Assembly (NCBI GenBank): GCA_902783205.1
Contig: CACZQE010000349.1
Location: 1 to 6,270, forward strand
Direction: 5' to 3'
DNA length: 6,270 nucleotides
Source: an uncultured Lachnospiraceae bacterium
Lineage (GTDB): Bacteria > Bacillota_A > Clostridia > Lachnospirales > Lachnospiraceae
Shown: piece after piece, positions 1 through 4,905 of the stretch
Layout of the letters: every line of letters begins with the position of its first letter
Position numbering within the stretch: position 1 is the first letter of the stretch
Notes under the pieces: model-generated
Seen by the model: the letters and a program-made list of their open reading frames with translations, nothing else
What the model was told of the DNA's origin: nothing
Databases searched by the model: none
Made by a program: the position numbers and the translations under genes

Positions 1-476
1 CGGAACTTCTCTCTGGGAAGATAATACTCGGAAGTGTAGAAAGCGGTCTTTGCCATAAAGCTTCCGGCCAGCTCTCCCATCTTCTCAAAGGTCATGTTCC
101 TGTTCAGAGAGAAACGGGCGATATTGAGGTTCGACACATCCTCCATGACGAAAAGGCAGTTTTCCTCATCGATGAAGTAAAGACGCGGCACACAATCCGG
201 CATGATGGCTCCGAATATCTTCATGCAGTCATACTCAAGAGGATTTCGCTCCACCACCATGGGATACTGCGTCATGCGTCCGTAAGGCAGACTCTGCTTT
301 AAAACCAGGGCATAGTTGTCCGTTCGGACACGGAAAATGAAATTCACATAACCGTCTCCGTCTTCCTCCGGCGTTCCTTCCCCTACCATGGAGATCACTG
401 CCGGCTTCGAATCATCCAGATCCGGCAGACGGCTTTTCAGATATGAAATTATGTTCTCCTTGGTAATGACAGTCAT
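1..476 (-). CDS. Methylthioribose kinase-like (MtnK family) small-molecule kinase, partial (C-terminus beyond the window)
   Basis: The first 158 residues are visible. They read like the N-lobe of the MtnK/aminoglycoside-phosphotransferase fold: a glycine-rich loop GDGYVNFIFRV at residues 40-50, a VLKQSLPY strand with the presumed ATP-binding lysine K60, a hinge-like MEDVSN at 111-116, and AKTAFYTS at 142-149. MtnK proteins have similar GDGNLN, VKQALPY, MEDLS and FYTS segments. MtnK phosphorylates 5-methylthioribose in the methionine salvage or 5'-deoxyadenosine disposal routes in the cytoplasm. The segment after K60 is shorter than I recall for B. subtilis MtnK, so the substrate could be a related deoxysugar. 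The ATG at 476 is preceded by an in-frame TAG, and the Shine-Dalgarno AGGA overlaps the stop codon of the upstream gene 15 bases away, so the two are probably translated together. The family call is fairly firm; the exact substrate is not. Confidence 0.8.
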   Translation of the reverse strand, partial: MTVITKENIISYLKSRLPDLDDSKPAVISMVGEGTPEEDGDGYVNFIFRVRTDNYALVLKQSLPYGRMTQYPMVVERNPLEYDCMKIFGAIMPDCVPRLYFIDEENCLFVMEDVSNLNIARFSLNRNMTFEKMGELAGSFMAKTAFYTSEYYLPREKF

Positions 477-491
477 CAGAATCTATCCATC

Positions 492-848
492 CTAGAAATT
501 GTATTTGCTGTAATCCGTTTCGGGATCGTCAAACATTTCAAACGCTTCACAGACAGAACTGGTCTTTTGGTTCATGCCGGTTCTCTCCAGTACAGTGGAA
601 ACAGCTGCTGCCATCTGGGAAATCGTCCATTTCTCTTTTGTTCTGGCAGATACTCCGCCGGGAGTGTTGGTGCTGTCCCAGGATCCCTGTGTGGAAGCGG
701 AAGCTTTCGGCTTCTCATCCTTCTTCCAGGATGCCGGTGTGGATGTGGAAGCTCTTACCGGCTTGGGTCTTGCAACATTTCCGAACTGTACCTGTTCGCT
801 GACCAGTTGACGTACCATTTCCTCTAACTTTTTCTCGTTCATTTCCAT
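492..848 (-). CDS. Hypothetical 118-aa protein with N-terminal amphipathic helix and Ser/Thr/Pro linker (possible microcompartment-targeting peptide)
   Basis: I do not recognise the full protein. Residues 4-20 (MNEKKLEEMVRQLVSEQV region) form a short amphipathic helix with hydrophobic positions L8, M11, V12, L15, V16 and V20. A low-complexity linker rich in Ser, Thr, Pro and Lys follows (about 25-70), then a small region (about 71-118) containing WTISQMAAAVSTVLERTG and an acidic, aromatic C-terminus ending DYSKYNF. Helix plus flexible linker is the layout of encapsulation peptides on cargo enzymes of bacterial microcompartments, and the helix spacing fits. That is an inference, since no shell gene lies in the window. 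The start at 848 is chosen because AAAGGAG lies 10 bases upstream; the internal Met at codon 3 would sit too far from it. It is the first gene after the 924-932 promoter and is followed after 15 bases by the methylthioribose-kinase-like gene, so the two probably share a pathway. Confidence 0.8.
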   Translation of the reverse strand: MEMNEKKLEEMVRQLVSEQVQFGNVARPKPVRASTSTPASWKKDEKPKASASTQGSWDSTNTPGGVSARTKEKWTISQMAAAVSTVLERTGMNQKTSSVCEAFEMFDDPETDYSKYNF

Positions 849-923
849 TATGTAGCAACTCCTTTCTGCTGTATCTTTAATACGATATACGCATTCTTTA
901 TGAAAACATAGTAATCCAAATGT

Positions 924-932
924 ATTATAACA
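924..932 (-). promoter_or_regulatory. Extended -10 promoter for the 118-aa gene and the kinase-like gene
   Basis: On the minus strand the sequence reads TGTTATAAT: a perfect TATAAT box at 929-924 preceded by the TG of an extended -10 element at 932-931. No good -35 box is found at 16-18 bases upstream, where there is a run of seven T; an extended -10 can compensate for this. Transcription would start near 917, giving a leader of about 70 bases before the ATG at 848. The promoter lies just after the tandem terminators, which separates this unit from the tRNA block. Confidence 0.65.
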
Positions 933-974
933 CTAATATCGAAAAAAACCTACTGCCTTTAACGGTCTTTTGTG

Positions 975-1014
975 AAAAAATAATTGTCCCGGCTCAATTT
1001 CCGGGACAATTATT
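975..1014 (-). terminator. Intrinsic terminator, distal of a tandem pair
   Basis: A perfect 14-base-pair stem pairs 979-992 with 1001-1014 around an 8-base loop. Read on the minus strand it is followed by six T (980-975), as expected of a Rho-independent terminator. The plus-strand reading lacks a T-run, so it acts on minus-strand transcription only. It lies downstream of another terminator and just upstream of the next promoter. Confidence 0.88.
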
Positions 1015-1047
1015 TGTCATAGCCGATATAAACGTCTTCTTACACAT

Positions 1048-1079
1048 AAAAAATCCCGGTTCCGTAAAAGAACCGGGAT
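1048..1079 (-). terminator. Intrinsic terminator immediately after tRNA-Phe
   Basis: A perfect 10-base-pair stem pairs 1053-1062 with 1070-1079 around a 7-base loop. On the minus strand it is followed by six T (1053-1048). It begins about 7 bases after the mature tRNA 3' end and should terminate the tRNA transcript and any read-through from the operon upstream. Confidence 0.88.
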
Positions 1080-1085
1080 CAACTA

Positions 1086-1158
<73 letters not shown>

Positions 1159-1184
1159 CCCTGCTGCATGAAAGCAACGAGGAT

Positions 1185-1213
1185 ATTGTAGCGGATTCAT
1201 CCTGCTTTGTCAA
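1185..1213 (-). promoter_or_regulatory. Sigma-A-type promoter of tRNA-Phe
   Basis: On the minus strand there is a perfect TTGACA (1213-1208), a spacer of exactly 17 bases, and TACAAT (1190-1185), one mismatch from consensus. Transcription should start near 1178, about 20 bases before the tRNA 5' end at 1158. The -35 hexamer contains the TGA stop codon (1212-1210) of the upstream HEAT-like gene, so the tRNA can be transcribed both from here and by read-through from the operon. Confidence 0.9.
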
Positions 1214-1578
1214 GACATTACACGCTTGACTATTTCAGCCAGCACCTCTCTCTGATGTTCCAGATAGACTTCTTCGGCTGCCAGTCTGACCTCTTCTCTC
1301 TCACACTCATAAATTCTAATCCTGTTCACTGCTTCCATATTGGTCAGGCGCGGTATGACAGCCAGATTAACCGGTGTATCCTTGAAAACAGATGCAAGTC
1401 TCTCCAGCTTGCTCTGATCATCGATCAGCATGGAAGCAGCCACGCGAACATCATCAAGCGGTGCTTCCCGGGCAATCTTATAGAGTTCATCCTGATCAGT
1501 AATCTTTTTTACAGCTTCTATCGCCTTTTCCTTTTTCTTTACATTCTTCGTCATCCAGACCGGGGAGAAAAGTCCCAT
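1210..1578 (-). CDS. Small HEAT/ARM-like alpha-helical repeat protein, function unknown
   Basis: This 122-residue protein has no signal peptide or membrane segment. After a MGLFSPVWM start and a lysine-rich stretch (11-19), it shows three degenerate helical repeats of about 26 residues starting at I26, I52 and L78. The first two share the pattern (I)xDQxxLxxxA followed by a segment with Val and Ala (VRVAA, VNLAV); the third keeps EVRLAA with a one-residue slip. This periodicity fits a small HEAT-like solenoid used for protein contacts, and no catalytic residues are evident. The start at 1578 has an ideal AGGAGG 7 bases upstream. It lies 40 bases after the ArsR-type regulator with no terminator or promoter between them, so the two are probably co-transcribed. 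Its role here is not known; a partner of the regulator or of the upstream stress cassette is possible. Confidence 0.85.
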   Translation of the reverse strand: MGLFSPVWMTKNVKKKEKAIEAVKKITDQDELYKIAREAPLDDVRVAASMLIDDQSKLERLASVFKDTPVNLAVIPRLTNMEAVNRIRIYECEREEVRLAAEEVYLEHQREVLAEIVKRVMS

Positions 1579-1618
1579 ATATATTCCTCCTTTTGCATCC
1601 GGAATTTTCTCAGATGCC

Positions 1619-1897
1619 CTATTTCGCGTACCGGTTCATCCAGTCGCCAAGTTTTGAAAAAGCTTCCTTGTTCAAACTGTAATGGATCCATTTACCTGAT
1701 TTTCTGGCGTTAACAACACCTGCCCGCATCAGCAGTTTCATGTGGTGTGACAATGTGGACTGCCCGAAGTCCATGACTGCAAGAAGCTCTGTGGCGTTAT
1801 ACTCTTTCTCCCGCAGCAGATCCACGATCCGCAGACGGTTTTCATCAGACATCGCCTTCAATACCCTTGCATGAATAACATACTCTTTATTATCCAT
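1619..1897 (-). CDS. ArsR-family winged-helix transcriptional repressor, cysteine-free
   Basis: The 92-residue protein is about the usual length for a single-domain ArsR/SmtB regulator. The fold is recognisable by VLKAMSDENRLRIVDLL at about 13-28, the helix-turn-helix ATELLAVMDFGQSTLSHHMK at 35-54, and the wing AGVVNARKSGKWIHYSL at 59-75. Classic metal sensors of the family carry a cysteine pair in the recognition region (ELCVC); here the equivalent is ELLAVMD and the protein has no cysteine at all. It is thus not a thiol-based arsenic or cadmium sensor, and I see no clear histidine/aspartate zinc site at the C-terminus. It may respond to another cue through a different surface. The start at 1897 has GAGAGG about 4-5 bases upstream. 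It follows the serine acetyltransferase gene by 65 bases, a gap holding an inverted repeat that could be its own operator. Confidence 0.92.
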   Translation of the reverse strand: MDNKEYVIHARVLKAMSDENRLRIVDLLREKEYNATELLAVMDFGQSTLSHHMKLLMRAGVVNARKSGKWIHYSLNKEAFSKLGDWMNRYAK

Positions 1898-1929
1898 AAT
1901 TCCTCTCCCGAATGACGTGTGTTTTTAAT

Positions 1930-1962
1930 GGGTTTCCGCGTGGTTAAAGGGTTTTCACGCGG
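1930..1962. repeat. Inverted/direct repeat upstream of the ArsR-family gene, possible operator
   Basis: The arms CCGCGTG (1936-1942) and CACGCGG (1956-1962) form a perfect 7-base inverted repeat around a 13-base loop. The same stretch is also an imperfect direct repeat, GGGTTTCCGCGTGG (1930-1943) and GGGTTTTCACGCGG (1949-1962). It starts at the base next to the serine acetyltransferase stop codon. Neither strand has a T-run after it, so it is a poor terminator. An operator for the adjacent repressor or an mRNA 3'-end hairpin are the likelier roles. Confidence 0.4.
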
Positions 1963-2913
1963 TCAGATTACCCAGATTCCTTCTTCGTTTTCTATGCTCT
2001 GCAGCTCTATCGTCTTATCCGATCCCTTAAACTGGAGTTCAGGATTCTTAACTACTACCTTGGTGTAGGCCGGTACAGACTTGGTCACAAAGGCGCCGCC
2101 CGATACAATGGCTCCTTCGCCGATCACTGTTTCGCCGCCCAGAATGGAGGCGCCGGAATATACCGTAACATTATCTCTGATCGTGGGATGTCTCTTCTTG
2201 CCCCGGAGCTGCTGTCCGGCACGGGTGGAAAGAGCGCCCAGAGTAACACCCTGGTAGAGCTTGACATGATTTCCGATCTCCGTTGTCTCACCGATTACTA
2301 CGCCCGTACCGTGATCGATGAAGAAATATTCGCCGATGGTGGCGCCGGAGTTGATATCAATACCGGTCCTGCTGTGAGCGTACTCAGTCATGATCCTGGG
2401 CAGAAGAGGTACCTCCTGCACGTAGAATTCATGGGCGATCCTGTATACAAAGACCGCAAAAAGTCCGGGATAGGAGAAAACCACATCCTCCCTGCTCTTG
2501 GCAGCCGGGTCTCCGTCATACCCTGCCTCCACGTCTTTCAGAAGCATCTCATAAACGTGGGGGAGCCTGCGGAAGAAGTTGGCACAGATTTCCTCTGCCC
2601 GATCTTCAAGCTTGTCCCCGGAGGCATCATCGCCCGCCCGGAATGCAAGGGCCGCCCGGACCTGGCCTTTCAGCTTCACATAGATATGGCTCAGCTGGTC
2701 GCCGACAAAGAAATCCGGCGGTACCACTGTAATATTTTCGTCACCGAAAAATCCCGGAAACATTACCCGGCGAAGGTCTTTAAGAATCTCTATGGTCACT
2801 CCCCGCGAAGGCAGATTTTTACTTCCTTTGGATACAATATAGGGAGTATCCAGGATCTGCCCGGTGATACCGGCGGAGGCATCGAGAATCAGTTTTCTCA
2901 TATAATCCTTCAT
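1963..2913 (-). CDS. cysE: Serine O-acetyltransferase, long form (CysE-type)
   Basis: The enzyme transfers acetyl from acetyl-CoA to L-serine, giving O-acetylserine, the precursor of cysteine. The C-terminal part (about 180-290) is a left-handed beta-helix of hexapeptide repeats. D186 (GIDIN) and H201 (IDHGTGVVIGET), 15 residues apart, match the E. coli CysE D143/H158 catalytic pair, and H242 (KKRHP) matches H193; the loop between H201 and H242 is 6 residues longer. The N-terminal helical region of about 180 residues is longer than in E. coli, giving 316 residues in total, as in long-form bacterial homologues. The protein ends in WVI; a C-terminal isoleucine is what inserts into the cysteine synthase active site in known complexes, so that interaction may be retained. 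The start at 2913 is supported by AGGAGGG about 8 bases upstream, which sits right after the stop of the cysteine-rich gene 15 bases away. It is probably in the same operon as the TerY-like cassette. Confidence 0.95.
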   Translation of the reverse strand: MKDYMRKLILDASAGITGQILDTPYIVSKGSKNLPSRGVTIEILKDLRRVMFPGFFGDENITVVPPDFFVGDQLSHIYVKLKGQVRAALAFRAGDDASGDKLEDRAEEICANFFRRLPHVYEMLLKDVEAGYDGDPAAKSREDVVFSYPGLFAVFVYRIAHEFYVQEVPLLPRIMTEYAHSRTGIDINSGATIGEYFFIDHGTGVVIGETTEIGNHVKLYQGVTLGALSTRAGQQLRGKKRHPTIRDNVTVYSGASILGGETVIGEGAIVSGGAFVTKSVPAYTKVVVKNPELQFKGSDKTIELQSIENEEGIWVI

Positions 2914-2928
2914 ACTTTGGCCCTCCTG

Positions 2929-3279
2929 TCAGAATCCGCCGCCCGTAACATCCATGGCGGAATTGTCCGCGCTGGCTTTTCCTGATGCGCCGCACCAGTT
3001 GCAAACGATCTTTTCGGATCCGTCATAGCAGCTGACCTTGCCGCAGCTGCCGCATACAAAACATTTGCGGGCTCCGCAGTAAGGGCATCCCGGGTACTCT
3101 TCTTCTGTCAGAAAAGTTCCGCTGAAAGTAGTTTTGTCGAACTGTTCCTTTTTGGCCACATCCTCCTTCAGAGGAAAAGCCCAGGTACGGATCCAGTCCA
3201 TGTCCCGCTTTTCGATCCGGATTCCATATAATTGACTGTCCCTGCACTTGGCAAGGATCACACTGGCTTCTTTTTTCAT
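2929..3279 (-). CDS. Cysteine-rich zinc-ribbon protein resembling a stand-alone TerY-C metal-binding domain
   Basis: This 116-residue protein has an N-terminal part (1-60) with YGIRIEKRDMDWIRTWAFPL at 18-37 and a cysteine-rich part with CPYC (65-68), C73, CGSC (76-79), C84 and CNWC (93-96), followed by a Gly/Ser-rich tail. The spacing fits two metal-binding knuckle pairs. The combination of a W(V/I)RTWAF segment with YPGCPYCG resembles the TerY-C domain, described as a metal-binding domain in Ter-linked operons and often fused to TerY-type vWA proteins. That match is from memory, not a search. Here it is a separate gene, 28 bases after the PP2C gene and two genes after the vWA gene. The start at 3279 has AGGAGGAG (3288-3295) about 8 bases upstream. 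A metal sensor or structural partner for the phosphorylation cassette is the best guess; a generic zinc ribbon is the alternative. Confidence 0.85.
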   Translation of the reverse strand: MKKEASVILAKCRDSQLYGIRIEKRDMDWIRTWAFPLKEDVAKKEQFDKTTFSGTFLTEEEYPGCPYCGARKCFVCGSCGKVSCYDGSEKIVCNWCGASGKASADNSAMDVTGGGF

Positions 3280-3307
3280 ATGCCGGTCTCCTCCTGTCCT
3301 TATTGGT

Positions 3308-4102
3308 CTAAGTCCGGTATATCATAGCGATGGAAATGTCATCCCCGCTTCCGTCCTTTGTTCTTTTCGCAAAATTCCTTTCCAGACTTTTCTTTGCCTG
3401 ATCAGGGTCATCCAGAAGCTTCAGGATCAGCCCGTGATATTTAAGAAAATCTTCCTCGCTGGCAAAGGATTTAAAGAGGCCGTCCGTCGATACGAACATG
3501 CCCCGGATCTCCTCTTTTGTGTACCAGTGCTCGAAAAAGTGGAGAGCGTTGGTATTACACAGAGAAGATGTATAATTGGCATGGGCATTGGAATCTTCCA
3601 CAGGGATGAAAAGGCGGTTTTTATCATCCAGAACGACAAGCCCGCCGTCTCCCAGCACTATCCCGAAGGAAAACTCCTCACCCATGACAGCCGCCAGAAC
3701 GGTACTGCCATAGATGACCGGCACGGATCCCGGTTTCTTTTCCTCTTTCAGGATCTCCTTTTCCTCATCCGTCAGAGGATTCTCCCGATGGAACTCCTCC
3801 ACCGCTTCCCTCCATTTCATGAGGATCTGTTTCTCCATCTGGATCAGGATAAATTCCGGATGGCGCAGAAACTGCTTGCGGAAGTCAGGTCTTGCCATAT
3901 ATTTGGATATGAGCCCTGCCGTGATCTTAACGGCGATGCGCGATCCGGCGTCGCTTCTGAAATGCCTCCTGCTTCCGTGCCCGTCCGCCACGACGGCAAT
4001 GGCAAAATCATCTCCGTCAAACACGCCGGAACTGTCCTGGCACACTATGCCCTTTTCTATATGTGAGAATCCGGTCACTGTCGTGTTGATTCCCTGAATC
4101 AT
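3308..4102 (-). CDS. PP2C-family Ser/Thr protein phosphatase
   Basis: The protein should remove phosphate from Ser/Thr of cytoplasmic targets using two metal ions. Counting from the chosen start (264 residues), PP2C motifs are in order: CQDSSG near 21-26, VVADGHGS at 37-44 with metal-binding D40 and G41, YGSTVLAAV at 131-139, LGDG at 150-153, FVSTDGLF at 203-210 with metal-binding D207, and GSGDDISIAMIY at 251-262 with D254/D255. All core metal ligands appear intact, so it is probably active. The ATG at 4111 is possible, but its only Shine-Dalgarno (GAGGG, 4116-4112) directly touches it; the same site is 9 bases from the ATG at 4102, which I prefer. The upstream vWA gene stops at 4105, two bases before this start, so translation is likely coupled. 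Beside a vWA protein and kinase-like genes it forms the TerY-P triad arrangement. Confidence 0.95.
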   Translation of the reverse strand: MIQGINTTVTGFSHIEKGIVCQDSSGVFDGDDFAIAVVADGHGSRRHFRSDAGSRIAVKITAGLISKYMARPDFRKQFLRHPEFILIQMEKQILMKWREAVEEFHRENPLTDEEKEILKEEKKPGSVPVIYGSTVLAAVMGEEFSFGIVLGDGGLVVLDDKNRLFIPVEDSNAHANYTSSLCNTNALHFFEHWYTKEEIRGMFVSTDGLFKSFASEEDFLKYHGLILKLLDDPDQAKKSLERNFAKRTKDGSGDDISIAMIYRT

Positions 4103-4104
4103 TT

Positions 4105-4905
4105 TTACCATCCCTCGTCAAAATCGATGTCAAGATCGTCAAGGCTTTCTATATCCTCCAGGATATCTTCTTTCATCTCCTGGACCGCCTCGATCATCTG
4201 TGCTTTTTTAGTCCCGGCAACTTCCTCCTCCGTACGCTCCCTGGACGTATCCGTCAGCACCATACTGGAAGAACCGATTTTGGAAGATGTCACGGCAATC
4301 TCGCGGACCAGTTTCTTTAACATGTCAGCGCCGAAAGCCTGAAGGACCAGTTCATCATCATCCGTAAACTCTTTTAAGACATCCAGATCCACGCTTGATC
4401 CGATCGCCAGAGCCACTTTAAGGCCGTAGCGGAACCAGCGGTTCTTCTTGAGCTGCTCAATTCCCTTCCTGTAATTGTCCGTCGGATAACCGTCCGTGAT
4501 CAGAAAGATTACGGGAGCGAAGGACAGGGACGGAGCCTTTAAGAAGCTGTGCCTTGACAGCTTTGAAGCAAGTTCTTCGCATGCTTCCCCCAGATCCGTT
4601 ACACCGTCTGCCTGCAGAGGAGTCCAGGTCTGGTACTCCTCGATCCGCACCGGCTCGGGTGTGATCCACTCAAAACCGGATGAGAAGGACATGACCGCAA
4701 TCTTCACGTCTGTTCCTGCTTCTCCCACGCCGATCAGCTCCGGAAGAATATCGGACATGACACTGTTCAGGGACTCCAGTTTACTTCCCTCCATGCTGCT
4801 GGAGGTATCAACAAGGAAAAACAGCACCATACTCTTTTTGGCGGGCGGCATGGTATCCAGAGGATCAAATGTGTCAGCCGCCGGTATACTACTCTGCTTG
4901 CTCAT
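4105..4905 (-). CDS. TerY-like von Willebrand factor A domain protein
   Basis: Counting from the chosen start (266 residues), the vWA domain spans about 25-205. The metal-ion-dependent adhesion site is complete: DTSSS at 33-37 (DxSxS), T103 in GVTDLGEA, and D138 in LITDGYPTD. No signal peptide or membrane segment is seen, so it is cytoplasmic like TerY. After the vWA fold comes a charged tail (about 215-266) with a predicted helix at 235-253 and a very acidic end, LDDLDIDFDEGW. There is no cysteine-rich C-terminal domain; the related domain seems to be encoded by the gene at 2929-3279. A GTG start at 4920 would add five residues but lacks a ribosome site; the ATG at 4905 has GAGGA (4918-4914) 8 bases upstream. 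It overlaps the upstream pseudokinase-like gene by 17 bases. It probably scaffolds substrates or partners for the kinase and phosphatase. Confidence 0.95.
   Translation of the reverse strand: MSKQSSIPAADTFDPLDTMPPAKKSMVLFFLVDTSSSMEGSKLESLNSVMSDILPELIGVGEAGTDVKIAVMSFSSGFEWITPEPVRIEEYQTWTPLQADGVTDLGEACEELASKLSRHSFLKAPSLSFAPVIFLITDGYPTDNYRKGIEQLKKNRWFRYGLKVALAIGSSVDLDVLKEFTDDDELVLQAFGADMLKKLVREIAVTSSKIGSSSMVLTDTSRERTEEEVAGTKKAQMIEAVQEMKEDILEDIESLDDLDIDFDEGW
4112..4116 (-). promoter_or_regulatory. Ribosome binding site deciding the PP2C start
   Basis: GAGGG on the minus strand directly touches the ATG at 4111 but is 9 bases from the ATG at 4102. Since a ribosome needs several bases between site and start codon, the shorter protein starting at 4102 is favoured. 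The site lies inside the end of the vWA coding region. Confidence 0.6.

Noticed and set aside
879..895. Imperfect dyad AATnCG-CGnATT in the leader of the 118-aa gene, considered as an operator or riboswitch stem
   Set aside because: Only five base pairs match around a 5-base centre with an interruption; too weak, and the leader of about 70 bases is too short for a known SAM-type riboswitch.
1936..1962. Stem-loop after the serine acetyltransferase stop codon as a Rho-independent terminator
   Set aside because: The 7-base stem has a 13-base loop and no T-run follows on either strand.
2188..2985. A 265-codon open frame on the plus strand
   Set aside because: It is antisense to the serine acetyltransferase and cysteine-rich genes, which have clear family motifs and ribosome sites; its translation shows no recognisable domain.
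3248..4066. A 272-codon open frame on the plus strand
   Set aside because: It lies opposite the PP2C gene, whose motifs are complete; the plus-strand translation has no family features and no supporting ribosome site was seen.
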